Origin: an uncultured Bartonella sp.
GTDB lineage: Bacteria > Pseudomonadota > Alphaproteobacteria > Rhizobiales > Rhizobiaceae
Direction: 5' to 3'
Length of the DNA stretch: 64,000 nt
Assembly: GCF_945277285.1 (NCBI RefSeq)
Contig: NZ_CALYPR010000002.1
Location: 257,214-321,213 of the forward strand
Shown in pieces: positions 40,410 through 52,382 of the stretch (its first letter is position 1; every line of letters starts with the position of its first letter). The notes under the pieces were generated by a model, which saw only the letters and a program-made list of their open reading frames with translations, was not told the origin of the DNA and ran no database searches. The position numbers and the translations under genes are program-made.

Positions 40410-41804
40410 ATGATTATCGTCAATTCATTCAAAAATAAAAAAGTTGCCCTTTTCGGGCTGGGTGGCTCGGGTATAGCTACTGCAAAATCACTTCTTGCCG
40501 GTGGTGCCGAAGTACTCGCTTGGGATGATAAAACGGAAACCGTCGAAAAGACGCGCGCGCAAAATATCCCGGTTGAGGATCTCCACCATGCCGATTGGTC
40601 GGAAATTGCCGCTCTTATTCTTGCTCCGGGAGTCCCCTTGACCAATCCTGAGCCGCATTGGGTGGTAAAACTTGCCCAAAAAGCCGGAGTGGAAGTGATT
40701 GGCGATATTGAATTGTTCATCCGTGAACGCAATGCCTATCTTGCGAAAAATAAACTCTCCGATCAGGATATTCCCTTTATTGCCATTACCGGCACCAATG
40801 GCAAATCGACAACCACGGCGTTGATCAATCATTTGTTGAATGAAGCCGGAAAACTGTCTGAAATGGGCGGCAATATCGGCACAGCCATTCTATCGCTCGA
40901 ACCTTTGGAAAAGGGTCGTTTTTACGTCATTGAATGTTCATCCTTCCAGATTGATTTGACGCCGTCGATTAATCCGACTGTTGGAATTTTGCTCAACCTT
41001 TCGCTCGACCATATTGATCGGCATGGTACATTTGCCCATTATTGCGAAATCAAGAAACGCTTGGTCAACGGGGCAAAGACAGCCCTTGTTGCAGTAGATG
41101 ATGAAAATTCGGCCAAAATATATCATGAGCTCAAAGAGAGCCATCATAGGGTCTATCCGGTTTCAAAAGACAAAGTTTTGCTTGGATGCGGCTATTATGC
41201 CCAACAAGACAAACTTTATAGTTTTGAAAATGGCAAAGCAGTGGAGCGGCTTTCTCTAGCCGGTATTGATTCACTTCGTGGCAGCCATAATGCGCAAAAT
41301 GCCCTGATGGCACTTGCCACCCTTGATAGTGTGAATATCCATCCCCGTGAATTGCAGAAACTTTTTGCCTCCTATGTCGGCCTGCCGCACCGGATGCAAC
41401 AGGTTCGTAAAATTGGTGATGTTCTTTATATTGATGATAGCAAGGCCACCAATGCCGAGGCAAGCGCGCCGGCTCTCGCCACATTCGACCATATCTATTG
41501 GATAATTGGTGGTCTTGCAAAAGCCGGTGGCATTACCGCCTTGAAAGACTATTTTCCGAAAATCCGCAAAGCCTATCTGATCGGCGATGCGGCAGCAGAT
41601 TTTGCTCGTACAATCAATGGGGCATTTCCGATTTCAATGTCGGGCACACTTCAAAAAGCTGTTGAAGAGGCTCACAAGGATGCGGCAGAGGACAATTTAA
41701 AGGAAGTTGCTGTTCTTCTTTCACCGGCTTGCGCCTCTTATGACCAATTCAAAAATTATGGCGCGCGCGGCGATGCCTTCAAGGCATTTGTCAAGGCTCT
41801 ATAA
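40410..41804 (+). CDS. murD: UDP-MurNAc-L-Ala D-Glu ligase
   Basis: ALFGLGGSGIATAKSLLAGG; ITGTNGKSTTTALI; LSPACASYDQFKNYGARGDAF. Confidence 0.96.
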   Translation: MIIVNSFKNKKVALFGLGGSGIATAKSLLAGGAEVLAWDDKTETVEKTRAQNIPVEDLHHADWSEIAALILAPGVPLTNPEPHWVVKLAQKAGVEVIGDIELFIRERNAYLAKNKLSDQDIPFIAITGTNGKSTTTALINHLLNEAGKLSEMGGNIGTAILSLEPLEKGRFYVIECSSFQIDLTPSINPTVGILLNLSLDHIDRHGTFAHYCEIKKRLVNGAKTALVAVDDENSAKIYHELKESHHRVYPVSKDKVLLGCGYYAQQDKLYSFENGKAVERLSLAGIDSLRGSHNAQNALMALATLDSVNIHPRELQKLFASYVGLPHRMQQVRKIGDVLYIDDSKATNAEASAPALATFDHIYWIIGGLAKAGGITALKDYFPKIRKAYLIGDAAADFARTINGAFPISMSGTLQKAVEEAHKDAAEDNLKEVAVLLSPACASYDQFKNYGARGDAFKAFVKAL

Positions 41805-41832
41805 TTATTTAGAAAACTTAAGACAATTATAG

Positions 41833-41870
41833 AATGGCTATGACACACCACTCATAGCCATTTTATTTAT
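41833..41870 (+). terminator. Intrinsic-terminator-like hairpin inside the dcw cluster (murD|ftsW)
   Basis: aatggctatga cacaccac tcatagccatt ttattt, perfect 11-bp stem. Confidence 0.65.
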
Positions 41871-41962
41871 CGCACAAAATAATCCAAAAAGTTTAGTGCA
41901 CGTTAACCAACCAGAATCTTTTTCAGCGTAGTTTTAACGTCTGATAAGCGAAAAAAGCGCTG

Positions 41963-43135
41963 ATGTGCGTAAATGCAGAAAGGTTTATAATGGTTTCTCG
42001 TGCCGACCGTGGACCAATAGCCAATTGGTGGTGGACAATTGACCGGCCGATTCTGGCAGCATGTTTGATGTTGATGGGGCTTGGTATCATGCTTTCTTTT
42101 GCTGCAAGCCCGACAGTTGCCAGCAAGATCGGCATTGCTGACAGTTTCTATTTTGTGCGCTGGCACATTATTTTCAGCTTTCCGGCACTATTTACAATGA
42201 TTCTTGTTTCATTCTTTACGCCGCGCAACATCCGTCGTTTTTGTGCGCTTTTATTGTTGGCGACGCTGGTGCTATTAGTGGCAACGCTGCTTTTTGGTGC
42301 AGAAGTCAAAGGTTCGCGCCGCTGGATTTCAGTGCTCGGCGTTTCGGTTCAGGCTTCCGAATTTATGAAACCGGCCTTTGTTGTCATGTCGGCATGGCTG
42401 TTTTCTGACCAGACAAGAAAAAATGGTATTCCGGGATTTTTTCTTGCCATTGTCCTTTATGCGACCTGCGCCTGTCTTTTAGTGCTGGAACCCGATATCG
42501 GGCAGACAATGCTCATCAGTGCCACATGGGGTGGTTTGTTCTTTCTCGCCGGTGTGCCGATTTTTATCATCGTTCTGTTTATCGGCCTTGCCATTGTCGG
42601 CGGTTTCGGTGCCTATCTATTTGTCCATCACGTACAGGAACGCGTTAACGGCTTTCTAACCGGCGAAGGCGATACATTCCAGGTAGATGTCGGACGCGAG
42701 GCGATTTTGCATGGTGGCTGGTTCGGGCAGGGGCCGGGGGAGGGAACAGTCAAACGTATTGTTCCCGATAGTCATACCGACTTTGTGTTTTCTGTAGCCG
42801 CAGAAGAATATGGCATTGTGCTGTGTTTGCTGATTGTTGCATTGTTTGCTTTCATCGTTATCCGTTCAATGAAAATTGCTATGAATGAACGCGATTCATT
42901 TACCCGTTTTGCCATTGCCGGAATGGCTATCCTGTTTGGTTGCCAATCGATGATTAATATGGCAGTTAACTTGCACTTGATGCCGCCAAAAGGAATGACT
43001 TTACCGTTTATCTCTTATGGTGGTTCGTCTATGGTAGCAATTGCTATTTCCATGGGAATCTTGTTGAGCCTGACGCGCAGACGCCCAGAAGCACGGCTTT
43101 CCGCGTCGTTACCGACAATCATGCCGGCGGTGTGA
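41963..43135 (+). CDS. ftsW: Lipid II polymerase FtsW (SEDS)
   Basis: SEDS membrane protein; GSRRWISVLGVSVQASEFMKPA; MPPKGMTLPFISYGGSSMVA; start probably the internal ATG MVSRADRGPIANWWW. Confidence 0.95.
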   Translation: MCVNAERFIMVSRADRGPIANWWWTIDRPILAACLMLMGLGIMLSFAASPTVASKIGIADSFYFVRWHIIFSFPALFTMILVSFFTPRNIRRFCALLLLATLVLLVATLLFGAEVKGSRRWISVLGVSVQASEFMKPAFVVMSAWLFSDQTRKNGIPGFFLAIVLYATCACLLVLEPDIGQTMLISATWGGLFFLAGVPIFIIVLFIGLAIVGGFGAYLFVHHVQERVNGFLTGEGDTFQVDVGREAILHGGWFGQGPGEGTVKRIVPDSHTDFVFSVAAEEYGIVLCLLIVALFAFIVIRSMKIAMNERDSFTRFAIAGMAILFGCQSMINMAVNLHLMPPKGMTLPFISYGGSSMVAIAISMGILLSLTRRRPEARLSASLPTIMPAV

Positions 43136-43136
43136 A

Positions 43137-44261
43137 ATGACAGACAAAAAGGTAATTGTATTGGTTGCGGGCGGCACCGGTGGACATCTGTTTCCGGCAG
43201 AAGCTCTGGCTGGTGAACTTGTTGAACGTGGATATGACGTTCATCTAGCGACTGATGAGCGTGCCAAACGCTTTGTGCGCCATTTTGCTGAAGATCATGT
43301 TCATGTCATTCCTTCGGCAACAATCACCAGCAAGAATCCTTTTGCGGTGGCACGAACGCTCTGGCAATTATTGAAAGGGGTGCGCACTTCACGAAGACTC
43401 TTTCGCAAACTTCGTCCGGTGCTTGTTGGCGGTTTTGGCGGCTATCCGACGCTGCCGCCCCTTTATGCGGCAAAATCCGGTGGAATTTTGACCTTTGTGC
43501 ATGAACAAAATGCTGTCATGGGACGTGCCAATAATGCAATGGCACCTCGCGTTGATGCTATTGCCGGCGGTTTTTTAAAAGATGAAGGGCCATATAAAGA
43601 CAAAATTGTTGTCACCGGAAATCCGGTTCGTGAAGCGGTCATCGAGGCCTCAAACCAACCTTATAAGGCCTCAAAAGACGACGAAGTTTTTAACCTTCTG
43701 GTTTTTGGCGGCAGCCAAGGGGCTTCCTTTTTTACCGAAATTGTGCCGGAAGCGGTTAAACTTCTTGAGAAAAAAACGCAAAAGCGGCTTCATATTGTTG
43801 AACAGGTGCGCGGAGATGGCAAAGCACTTCAAGACATTTACCGCACCATGAATATCAAAGCAGAAATTCAGGAATTTTTCGAGGATATGCCAAAGCGCAT
43901 CGCTGATGCACAATATGTGATCGCGCGTTCAGGAGCCTCAACTGTTTCGGAAATTGCGGCAATTGGAAGGCCTGCGCTTCTTGTTCCTTATCCTTATGCA
44001 CTTGACCATGACCAGTCGGCAAATGCGGCACGGCTTGCAGCAACGGGTGCGGTCAAAGTTATTCAGCAAAACGAGCTTGATAAACAAAAACTCGCAAAAC
44101 TTATCGAAGCAGTCTGTAACAACAGCGCTCTTCTGGAAACACAGGCCAAGACCGCCAAGACGGCCGGCCACACAGATGCCACAAAAAAATTGGCAGATTT
44201 GTCTGAAGCGCTGATTGCCGGCAAGACAGTAAAAGAATTCAAAGAAGGAGAAACTTCATGA
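43137..44261 (+). CDS. murG: Lipid II synthase MurG
   Basis: [68 protein letters not shown]. Confidence 0.96.
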   Translation: MTDKKVIVLVAGGTGGHLFPAEALAGELVERGYDVHLATDERAKRFVRHFAEDHVHVIPSATITSKNPFAVARTLWQLLKGVRTSRRLFRKLRPVLVGGFGGYPTLPPLYAAKSGGILTFVHEQNAVMGRANNAMAPRVDAIAGGFLKDEGPYKDKIVVTGNPVREAVIEASNQPYKASKDDEVFNLLVFGGSQGASFFTEIVPEAVKLLEKKTQKRLHIVEQVRGDGKALQDIYRTMNIKAEIQEFFEDMPKRIADAQYVIARSGASTVSEIAAIGRPALLVPYPYALDHDQSANAARLAATGAVKVIQQNELDKQKLAKLIEAVCNNSALLETQAKTAKTAGHTDATKKLADLSEALIAGKTVKEFKEGETS

Positions 44262-45667
44262 AAATGCCTTTGAGTATTGGCCTTATCCACTTTGTAGGAA
44301 TTGGTGGCATAGGCATGAGTGGTATTGCCGAAGTGCTCCATAATCTAGGCTATAAAGTTCAAGGTTCCGATCAGGCGGATAATGCCAATGTCGAACGTTT
44401 GCGTGCCAAAGGAATAACCGTCCATGTCGGCCACAGTGCCGATAATCTTGGACAGGCGGAAGTGGTTGTTGTATCTACCGCTATCCGCAAGACCAATCCG
44501 GAATATATTGCCGCCAGAGAAAAACATTTGCCGATTGTAAGAAGAGCTGAAATGCTCGCCGAACTGATGCGTTTCAAAAAGGCTGTTGCCATTGGCGGCA
44601 CACATGGCAAAACCACCACAACCTCGCTGATAGGCACATTGCTTGAAGCCGGCGGGCTTGATCCTACGGTTATCAATGGCGGCATTGTCAACGCCTATGG
44701 TACTAATGCACGCATGGGGGACGGTGACTGGATGGTCGTGGAAGCCGATGAAAGCGATGGCACTTTTTTGAAATTGCCTGCCGATGTAGCGGTTGTTACC
44801 AATATTGATCCTGAACATCTCGATCATTATGGCAATTTCGAAGCCGAACGTGATGCCTATTTGCAATTTGTCGAAAATGTGCCGTTTTATGGCTTTGGCG
44901 TTATGTGTCTTGACCATCCGGAAGTCCAGGCACTTGTCAGCCGCATTGACGACAGGCGCGTTATTACCTATGGGGCAAACCCGCAGGCCGATGTGCGCTT
45001 TTTGAACCACCATATGGAAGGGCCGAAGTCGCATTTTGATGTTGTCATCCGCTCGCGCAAGACCGGTGCGGTTATCGAGATGAAAAATCTTGTTCTGCCG
45101 ATGCCCGGCCGCCATAATGTTCTTAATGCAACGGCGGCAATTGCCGTTGCCCACGAACTTGGCGTGGCAGACGATGCGATTATCAAGGGGTTGGCCGGTT
45201 TTGCCGGTGTCAAACGCCGCTTCACCCATACTGGAAGCTGGAACGGTGTCGAGGTTTTTGATGATTATGGCCACCATCCCGTCGAGATCAAGGCGGTATT
45301 GAAAGCGGCTCGGGAAAGCGTAAAAGGGCGGGTGATCGCAATTGCCCAGCCGCACCGTTATAGTCGCCTGCACAATCTGTTTGACGAGTTTGCAACCTGT
45401 TTCAATGATGCCGATACAATTCTCGTTGCACCGGTTTATGCGGCGGGCGAGGATCCGATTGAGGGAGTGAATTCGCGAGCTTTGGTTGAACGGATCAAAA
45501 CCGCCGGACACCGAGATGCCCGCTACATTGCCGATCCGAAGGAAATTGCTCCCATCGTCAAAAAAATTGCCAAGCCCGGTGATTATGTGGTGTTTCTAGG
45601 GGCTGGAAATATCACCCAGTGGGCTTATGCCTTGCCAAACGAATTAGCGGCTCTTGATAAGAAATAA
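44258..45667 (+). CDS. murC: UDP-MurNAc L-alanine ligase
   Basis: [55 protein letters not shown]. Confidence 0.97.
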   Translation: MKMPLSIGLIHFVGIGGIGMSGIAEVLHNLGYKVQGSDQADNANVERLRAKGITVHVGHSADNLGQAEVVVVSTAIRKTNPEYIAAREKHLPIVRRAEMLAELMRFKKAVAIGGTHGKTTTTSLIGTLLEAGGLDPTVINGGIVNAYGTNARMGDGDWMVVEADESDGTFLKLPADVAVVTNIDPEHLDHYGNFEAERDAYLQFVENVPFYGFGVMCLDHPEVQALVSRIDDRRVITYGANPQADVRFLNHHMEGPKSHFDVVIRSRKTGAVIEMKNLVLPMPGRHNVLNATAAIAVAHELGVADDAIIKGLAGFAGVKRRFTHTGSWNGVEVFDDYGHHPVEIKAVLKAARESVKGRVIAIAQPHRYSRLHNLFDEFATCFNDADTILVAPVYAAGEDPIEGVNSRALVERIKTAGHRDARYIADPKEIAPIVKKIAKPGDYVVFLGAGNITQWAYALPNELAALDKK

Positions 45668-45678
45668 GTACCGATCAG

Positions 45679-46641
45679 ATGATAGATGGTGAAGCACTTT
45701 TAAAAAGGTTGCAGCCTTGCCTTTCCGGTGTTCGGGGGAGGCTCAGCGAAAATGTCGATTTGAGCAAGGTTACATGGTTTCGTACTGGCGGCTTGGCTGA
45801 AATTTTCTATCAACCGGCTGATGAAGCCGATCTGACAGAATTTTTAAAAAATTTGCCGAAGGATGTACCGGTTACGATTGTCGGCATCGGTTCCAATTTG
45901 CTCATCCGTGATGGCGGTATTCCCGGCGTTACAATTCGCCTTTCGGCAAAAGGATTTGGTGAAACACAACAGGTTTCGCAAACACGCATTTTTGCCGGTG
46001 CTGCAACAACCGACAAAAGACTGGCTTCGGTTGCACTTGAAGCAGGAATTAGTGGTTTTCATTTCTATTGTGGCATTCCCGGTGGTCTTGGCGGCGCCCT
46101 GAAGATGAACGCCGGTGCCAATGGCGGCGAGACGGCCCAACATGTTGTTGAAGTCTATGCACTTGACCGTGAGGGGAAGCGCCACATCCTGAGCCAGAAG
46201 GATATGAATTATTCCTATCGCCAATCGAAAGTCGACGATAATCTTATTTTCGTTGGAGCCTTGCTGGAAGGTGAAAAAGGCAAAAAGGAAGACATAAAAA
46301 AAGCGATGGACGAGGCAATCCGTCACCGTGAAGAGGTGCAGCCCATCCGCGAAAAAACCGGTGGTTCGACATTTCGAAATCCGCAAGGGACATCGGCTTG
46401 GAAAGTGATTGATGAGGCCGGTTGTCGCGGCTTGACAATCGGCGGCGCCCAAATGAGCACCATGCACTGCAATTTTATGATCAATACCGGCAATGCCACC
46501 GCTTATGAGCTGGAAACACTGGGAGAAACTGTCAGAAAACGGGTGTTTGAAAAAACCGGAATTGAGCTTTATTGGGAAATCAAACGCATTGGTCAATTTG
46601 TCCCCGGTAAAGAGGTTGTGCCTTTTGTTGCACCTTTGTGA
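45679..46641 (+). CDS. murB: UDP-N-acetylenolpyruvoylglucosamine reductase
   Basis: [63 protein letters not shown]. Confidence 0.96.
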   Translation: MIDGEALLKRLQPCLSGVRGRLSENVDLSKVTWFRTGGLAEIFYQPADEADLTEFLKNLPKDVPVTIVGIGSNLLIRDGGIPGVTIRLSAKGFGETQQVSQTRIFAGAATTDKRLASVALEAGISGFHFYCGIPGGLGGALKMNAGANGGETAQHVVEVYALDREGKRHILSQKDMNYSYRQSKVDDNLIFVGALLEGEKGKKEDIKKAMDEAIRHREEVQPIREKTGGSTFRNPQGTSAWKVIDEAGCRGLTIGGAQMSTMHCNFMINTGNATAYELETLGETVRKRVFEKTGIELYWEIKRIGQFVPGKEVVPFVAPL

Positions 46642-46661
46642 TGACGGAAAACGCATATAAA

Positions 46662-46697
46662 AAGGGTATCTTTTTTGACAAAGATGCCCGTTTTTCA
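46662..46697 (+). terminator. Terminator downstream of murB
   Basis: gggtatcttt tttgac aaagatgccc gttttt. Confidence 0.65.
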
Positions 46698-47315
46698 TTG
46701 TGATAATATGTCGATTGAAAAAACCAAAACCTGACAAAAAGAAATTTATCTGCCACAAAACCGGCTTGAATTTTAAGCGGCTCATTTAAAATTGTAAACG
46801 GGCTTACACTTTGCTTTTCCCAAAACAGCATGGATGGTTTTGTTCAAGCATCAGCTCAAAAGGCGGAAAAATAGCCGGCCGAAAGCGTTGACACGAAAAT
46901 CGAGCGCTTAGATTATGTTTCCAGAAGTGCGACCGGCTTAAAAACACTATCGAATTAGCGAGATGAAAGCCTGATGTCGGTTAAATTAAATCAAAACTGT
47001 TCAGTCAATCGGTACTTGTTTTAATGATGTGATTTTTTACTGCCAAGCCCGCCAATTCTTTACGTTTGAAAAAACAGTGGCGTATGAAAAAAATAAGAAA
47101 AAAATCTATGAGTCATTTCAAGGGGATGAATGGAATTTCGTCTTTCGAATCAGCATCTTGGGCTTTGCAGGGCTTGTCAGAATGGGACGATTCTGATTCA
47201 TTATGGTTAATGCTAGTTCATTGATTCGCAAAGATGATTTGGAGTTCGATCGACCAGTAGTGTTGATTGGATGATTGGGGACTATATTTAGTATTTACTA
47301 AGGGAGCTTTTCGTG

Positions 47316-48236
47316 ATGGCGAAAAAGCATGTTGCTGTATTGATGGGTGGTTTTTCTTCTGAACGCCCGATAAGTTTGTCTTCCGGTACGGCATGTGCAG
47401 AGGCTCTTGAGAAAGAAGGCTATAAAGTCACAAAGGTGGATGTTGGCCGGGATATTGCTACACGGCTTATCGAAATAAAACCGGATGTGGCGTTTAACGC
47501 CCTGCATGGTATTTTTGGCGAAGACGGCCGTATTCAGGGGATTTTGGAATTTTTACAGATTCCTTATACTCATTCAGGTGTTCTGGCATCGGCTCTTGCT
47601 ATGGATAAAGGGCGGGCAAAGATTATTGCTGCCGCCAATGGGGTGAGTGTTGCTCCCTCGCGTGTGATGAACCGTTTCGAAATTGGTGCGGTGCATCCGG
47701 TCGAGCCACCTTACGTTATAAAGCCGGTCTATGAAGGTTCAAGCTTCGGTGTGGTTATCGTTAAAGCCGGTCAAAATACACCTCCGGCTGAATTAACAGG
47801 ACCTTCTTGGCATTATGGCGATGATGTCATTGTAGAAAAATATATAGCGGGACGGGAACTTACTTGCACTGTTTTGAATGATAAGGCGTTGGATGTCTGT
47901 GAAATTGTGCCGGATAAAGAATTCCAGTTTTATGATTTTCAATCGAAATATAAACCCGGGGGGTCAAAACACGTTTGTCCTGCTCCACTTTCACCAATTG
48001 TTTACCAAAATGTGCAAAGGATGTCTGTGGCAGCACATCAGGCACTTGGATGCAAGGGTGTTAGCCGTTCGGATTTTCGTTTTGACGAGGAGAAGGGTGA
48101 GTTGGTCTGGTTGGAAATTAATACACAGCCCGGAATGACACCGACTTCCCTTGTTCCGGATATGGCGAAAGTATCGGGTCTTTCTTTTGGTAAGCTCGTT
48201 AGATGGATGGTGGAGGACGCGTCGTGTATGCGTTGA
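47316..48236 (+). CDS. ddl: D-alanine-D-alanine ligase
   Basis: [74 protein letters not shown]. Confidence 0.96.
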   Translation: MAKKHVAVLMGGFSSERPISLSSGTACAEALEKEGYKVTKVDVGRDIATRLIEIKPDVAFNALHGIFGEDGRIQGILEFLQIPYTHSGVLASALAMDKGRAKIIAAANGVSVAPSRVMNRFEIGAVHPVEPPYVIKPVYEGSSFGVVIVKAGQNTPPAELTGPSWHYGDDVIVEKYIAGRELTCTVLNDKALDVCEIVPDKEFQFYDFQSKYKPGGSKHVCPAPLSPIVYQNVQRMSVAAHQALGCKGVSRSDFRFDEEKGELVWLEINTQPGMTPTSLVPDMAKVSGLSFGKLVRWMVEDASCMR

Positions 48237-49132
48237 ACAATCAACAGGAGAACGGTTTTTCGGCACCGGTCGTGTCGAATGTGCCCCGTCTTTACCGGCG
48301 GTTGCGGCGTGCTGTGTCTCAAATTGTTCTCGCTGATGTCGAACTTCCCCGTCATTTTGGTACATTTGCGCTAATTGCCTTTTTGGGAGCTTCTGCCCTT
48401 TATGGAATTTCTGCAGGCGGGCACAGTGATGAAGTCGTAAAAGCTACGACGTCGACATTCGGTTTTGCCGTTGAGGATGTCGAGATTGCGGGAAATAACC
48501 GGATGTCGGAACTCGATGTTTTGTCAGCACTGGGGCTTGATGGCGAAACCTCGATGATCGGTTTTGATGCAGTAAAAGCGCGCGAGGTTCTGGCAAAATT
48601 GCCGTGGGTGCAATCTGTCGATGTGCAGAAAATTTATCCTGACCGCGTACGTGTGTCATTGGTGGAACGCCAGCCCTATGCAGTGTGGCAACATGGCGAT
48701 GATCTTGATATTATTGATAATGCGGGTCGGGTAATCGTGCCGTTCAGGCCCGGCCTTGCCGGAGATTTGCCGCTTGTTGTGGGGCTTGGCGCCGACAAGA
48801 AAGCTTCCGACTTTGTGCATGAAATTGCGCAATTTCCTCAGATTCAGGAACATATACGCGCTTATGTGCGTGTCGGGGACCGGCGTTGGGATGTGCTCCT
48901 TGATAATGGGGTGCGCATAAAATTGCCGGAAACAAATGCAATGGCACGACTTGCCGATGCTTTAAAAGCAGACAAAGAAGAGGGGCTTTTTTCGCGCGAT
49001 ATATTGAGCGTTGATTTACGACTTCCTGATCGTATTACTGTAGCTTTGTCCGATGAGGCAATTGAACGGCGCAATCAGGCGGTCAAAGAAGAGGAGCGTC
49101 GTCTCAAGGCGCAGAAGGCAGGGCACGCATGA
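48203..49132 (+). CDS. ftsQ: Cell division protein FtsQ
   Basis: TM then POTRA ([23 protein letters not shown]); [29 protein letters not shown]; start uncertain. Confidence 0.93.
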   Translation: MDGGGRVVYALNNQQENGFSAPVVSNVPRLYRRLRRAVSQIVLADVELPRHFGTFALIAFLGASALYGISAGGHSDEVVKATTSTFGFAVEDVEIAGNNRMSELDVLSALGLDGETSMIGFDAVKAREVLAKLPWVQSVDVQKIYPDRVRVSLVERQPYAVWQHGDDLDIIDNAGRVIVPFRPGLAGDLPLVVGLGADKKASDFVHEIAQFPQIQEHIRAYVRVGDRRWDVLLDNGVRIKLPETNAMARLADALKADKEEGLFSRDILSVDLRLPDRITVALSDEAIERRNQAVKEEERRLKAQKAGHA

Positions 49133-50427
49133 ATTTGCTGGGGGCAGGCCATAACGGATTACGCAAGACACGTTTGTTGACCGTGCTTGATATGGGGTCG
49201 AGCAAGGTCGTCTGTGTTATTGCCCGTTTGCGTCCGCTTGATCATATGCAATATTTGCCCGGTCGCACCCATCATATTGAAATATTGGGTTTTGGTGTGC
49301 AGCGTTCGCGCGGCATTAAATCCGGCGTGGTAATGGATATGGCTGCCGCCGAACAATCGGTGCGTCTGGCCGTTGATGCGGCCGAGAAAATGGCAGGTCT
49401 GATCGTCGATTCGCTGATTGTCAATTTTTCTTCAGCACGCCTTAGAAGCAATATTGTCCATGGCGACTTTAATGTAAGTGGTCATGAAGTTTCGATGCGT
49501 GATGTGCGTTCGGTTTTGGCAAATGCCTCGCAAAAAGCCTTTGCACTTGATCGCCATATCGTCCATTCGATTCCGATATCCTATTCACTTGATAGTGAAA
49601 AAGGCATTTCTGATCCTGTTGGAATGACAGGAAATTCTCTTGGAGTTGATGTCCATGTGTTGACGGCCGAAACAGTGCCGCTGCGTAATTTGGAAGCCTG
49701 TATCAACCGTGCCCATATCAGTGTCGAGGCAATGGTTGCAACGCCATTTGCAAGTGGTTTGTCTGTTTTGGTTGAAGATGAAGCACGCTTGGGGGCCGCT
49801 TGTATTGATATTGGTGGTGGCACAACGACATTTTCAGTTTTTTCTGACGGGCGGTTCGTTCATGCCGATGCTATAGCAGTGGGTGGAAATCATGTGACGC
49901 TGGATATTGCACGTGGTTTTTCAATGCCGTTAGAAGATGCAGAACGGCTTAAGGTCATGCACGGTTCCACACTCCCCGGGGGTGCCGACGACCGCCATAT
50001 GATCAGCATTTCGCCAATTTCGGATGAACATAGCGAAATGCAATATCCTCGTGCGGTATTGACGCGCATTATTCAGGCACGGGTTGAAGAAATTCTTGAG
50101 ATGGTACGTGACCGCTTGAACCGTTCCGGTTTTGGTCACGTTATCGGAAAACGTATCGTGTTGACCGGTGGTGGAAGCCAGTTGACAGGGTTGCCGGAGA
50201 CGGCACGTAAGATATTGGGGCGTAATGTAAGGGTCGGCCGTCCACTCGGCGTTTCAGGTTTGCCAACCTTGGCAAAAGGAGCTGCCTTTTCAGCTGTTGT
50301 GGGATTGATGATTTATCCGCAGACTGCGAGTTTTGAAGAAAAAATCGTTCATACTATCGGCCAAGTTAATACTGGTACAGGGGGGCGTTTTCAACGCGTA
50401 GGCCAATGGTTACGCGAAAGTTTTTGA
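49129..50427 (+). CDS. ftsA: Cell division protein FtsA
   Basis: LLTVLDMGSSKVVCVIARL; GAACIDIGGGTTTFSVF; IVLTGGGSQLTGLPETARKIL. Confidence 0.96.
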   Translation: MNLLGAGHNGLRKTRLLTVLDMGSSKVVCVIARLRPLDHMQYLPGRTHHIEILGFGVQRSRGIKSGVVMDMAAAEQSVRLAVDAAEKMAGLIVDSLIVNFSSARLRSNIVHGDFNVSGHEVSMRDVRSVLANASQKAFALDRHIVHSIPISYSLDSEKGISDPVGMTGNSLGVDVHVLTAETVPLRNLEACINRAHISVEAMVATPFASGLSVLVEDEARLGAACIDIGGGTTTFSVFSDGRFVHADAIAVGGNHVTLDIARGFSMPLEDAERLKVMHGSTLPGGADDRHMISISPISDEHSEMQYPRAVLTRIIQARVEEILEMVRDRLNRSGFGHVIGKRIVLTGGGSQLTGLPETARKILGRNVRVGRPLGVSGLPTLAKGAAFSAVVGLMIYPQTASFEEKIVHTIGQVNTGTGGRFQRVGQWLRESF

Positions 50428-50496
50428 GTTGTTGTGAGATGTTACTATTTTTACCGCTAAGGGCTTTGCGGTGTTCTTATTGAGAAGGAAAAGACA

Positions 50497-52275
50497 ATGA
50501 CAATCAATCTGCACGGGCCAGATATTACAGAATTGAAGCCACGTATTACCGTTTTCGGTGTTGGCGGTGGCGGTGGTAACGCCGTCAATAATATGATCAA
50601 TGCCGGACTACAAGGCGTTGATTTTGTTGTTGCAAACACAGATGCACAGGCACTCACCATGTCAAAAGCTGACAGGGTGATCCAGCTTGGTGCGGCTGTT
50701 ACCGAAGGTCTGGGAGCGGGTGCTCTTCCGGAAGTTGGACAGGCAGCTGCAGAAGAATGTCTGGACGAGATTGTCGATCATCTCGGCAATTCGCATATGG
50801 TGTTTATTACCTGCGGTATGGGTGGTGGAACCGGTACCGGTGCAGCACCTGTTGTTGCCCGTGCAGCCAGAGAAAAAGGCATATTGACGGTTGGTGTTGT
50901 CACAAAGCCCTTCCATTTTGAAGGTGCACGGCGCATGAAAACTGCTGAAGCAGGTATCGAAGAATTGCAAAAATGCGTTGATACGCTGATTGTCATTCCA
51001 AACCAGAACCTTTTCCGTATAGCCAATGAACAAACAACATTTGCCGATGCTTTTATGATGGCTGATCAGGTTCTTTATTCAGGCGTTGCTTCGATTACCG
51101 ATTTGATGATCAAAGAAGGTCTTATCAATCTTGATTTTGCCGATGTGCGTTCGGTGATGCATGAAATGGGACGCGCAATGATGGGAACCGGTGAAGCCTC
51201 GGGCGAAAATCGCGCTCTTGCTGCTGCCGAAGCGGCCATCGCTAATCCTCTGCTTGATGAAACATCAATGCGTGGAGCACGTGGTCTGTTGATTTCGATC
51301 ACCGGCGGGCGTGATTTGACACTGTTTGAAGTAGACGAAGCGGCAAACCGTATTCGTGAGGAAGTCGATGCCGATGCCAATGTTATTTTTGGCGCAATTG
51401 ACGATGAATCGCTTGAAGGCGTGATCAGGGTTTCTGTCGTTGCAACCGGCATTGATCGTGCAAGCGTTGAAGGTACCGATACAGAAGGCCAAGGATATCA
51501 AAATCCGAATACGGTTCGCAAACTTGAAAGTACCTCGACACCACAAACGGGCGGAGCCAAAGCGCAACTTTCTGAATCAAGAGCCCAGCCGATGATCGAG
51601 GTTATGGAAGCTTTGGAAGTGGAAATGAACAAGCCGGTCGAAGAGCCATTCCGGCCGCAAAGCGAAATTTTTAAAGTTCCAACGTCGAATAACGGTTCTA
51701 TTGTGCAGCGTTCAAACCCACAGATTCAGGCTGCACCAACGGTTCATGCACAGACCCAGCAGATGCCGCAAACACCGCGTATGCAGGCACCACGCATGGC
51801 TCAACAACAGGCATCAGCTCCTGTTAGCATGGACGCAACAGCACGCGTTCTCGACGAGATGACAGATATGCCGTCGCTGAATGAAAAACAGCCCGTTCCG
51901 CAACCACGCCAGACACCGGTGAAAATGCCGGAATTGCGTGATTTCCCGTCTGTTGCTCGTGAAAAAGCCAATGCTGCTCATCATCCGCAGGCTGCCCAGC
52001 CCGGCCCGCGCAGCTTGTGGCAAAAGTTGACGCAAAGCCTTATCCATCGTGACGATGAACCAACAGCACGTCTTGAGCCGGCAAGAAAACAAAACCGCGA
52101 GCCGGTTTTGCCGTCTTCCGAAAACCGTCGTCCGTTGTCGTCAGATGCAGCGGTTTACCAACCGCGCCGTCAGCCACAACCGGCTGAACCGCAAATGCGT
52201 CCGCAGCAACGCCAGCCTGTTAGCGAAGAAGAACAGTTGGAAATACCGGCTTTTCTCCGTCGTCAGGCAAACTGA
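50497..52275 (+). CDS. ftsZ: Cell division protein FtsZ with long C-terminal linker
   Basis: [31 protein letters not shown] tubulin signature; C-terminal [12 protein letters not shown] peptide. Confidence 0.97.
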   Translation: MTINLHGPDITELKPRITVFGVGGGGGNAVNNMINAGLQGVDFVVANTDAQALTMSKADRVIQLGAAVTEGLGAGALPEVGQAAAEECLDEIVDHLGNSHMVFITCGMGGGTGTGAAPVVARAAREKGILTVGVVTKPFHFEGARRMKTAEAGIEELQKCVDTLIVIPNQNLFRIANEQTTFADAFMMADQVLYSGVASITDLMIKEGLINLDFADVRSVMHEMGRAMMGTGEASGENRALAAAEAAIANPLLDETSMRGARGLLISITGGRDLTLFEVDEAANRIREEVDADANVIFGAIDDESLEGVIRVSVVATGIDRASVEGTDTEGQGYQNPNTVRKLESTSTPQTGGAKAQLSESRAQPMIEVMEALEVEMNKPVEEPFRPQSEIFKVPTSNNGSIVQRSNPQIQAAPTVHAQTQQMPQTPRMQAPRMAQQQASAPVSMDATARVLDEMTDMPSLNEKQPVPQPRQTPVKMPELRDFPSVAREKANAAHHPQAAQPGPRSLWQKLTQSLIHRDDEPTARLEPARKQNREPVLPSSENRRPLSSDAAVYQPRRQPQPAEPQMRPQQRQPVSEEEQLEIPAFLRRQAN

Positions 52276-52352
52276 TTAATAAAGCTAATGATAAGTCGGC
52301 TTTTACGAAAAAAAGCCGACACTATAAAAGCCCGATGACCTTCTCAAAAATT

Positions 52353-52382
52353 ACCGCTGTTTTTTAAACAGCGGTTTTTTTG
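52353..52382 (+). terminator. Terminator downstream of ftsZ
   Basis: ccgctgttt ttta aacagcgg ttttttt; preceded by a second hairpin agtcggctttt acga aaaaaagccgac at about 52291-52319. Confidence 0.8.

Noticed and set aside
44345-45511. 388-aa minus-strand ORF opposite murC
   Set aside because: Entirely antisense to a strongly conserved murC; composition (Cys/His/Asn/Ile rich) is that of an antisense shadow reading frame.
45844-46785. 313-aa minus-strand ORF opposite murB
   Set aside because: Antisense shadow of murB with no recognisable motifs.
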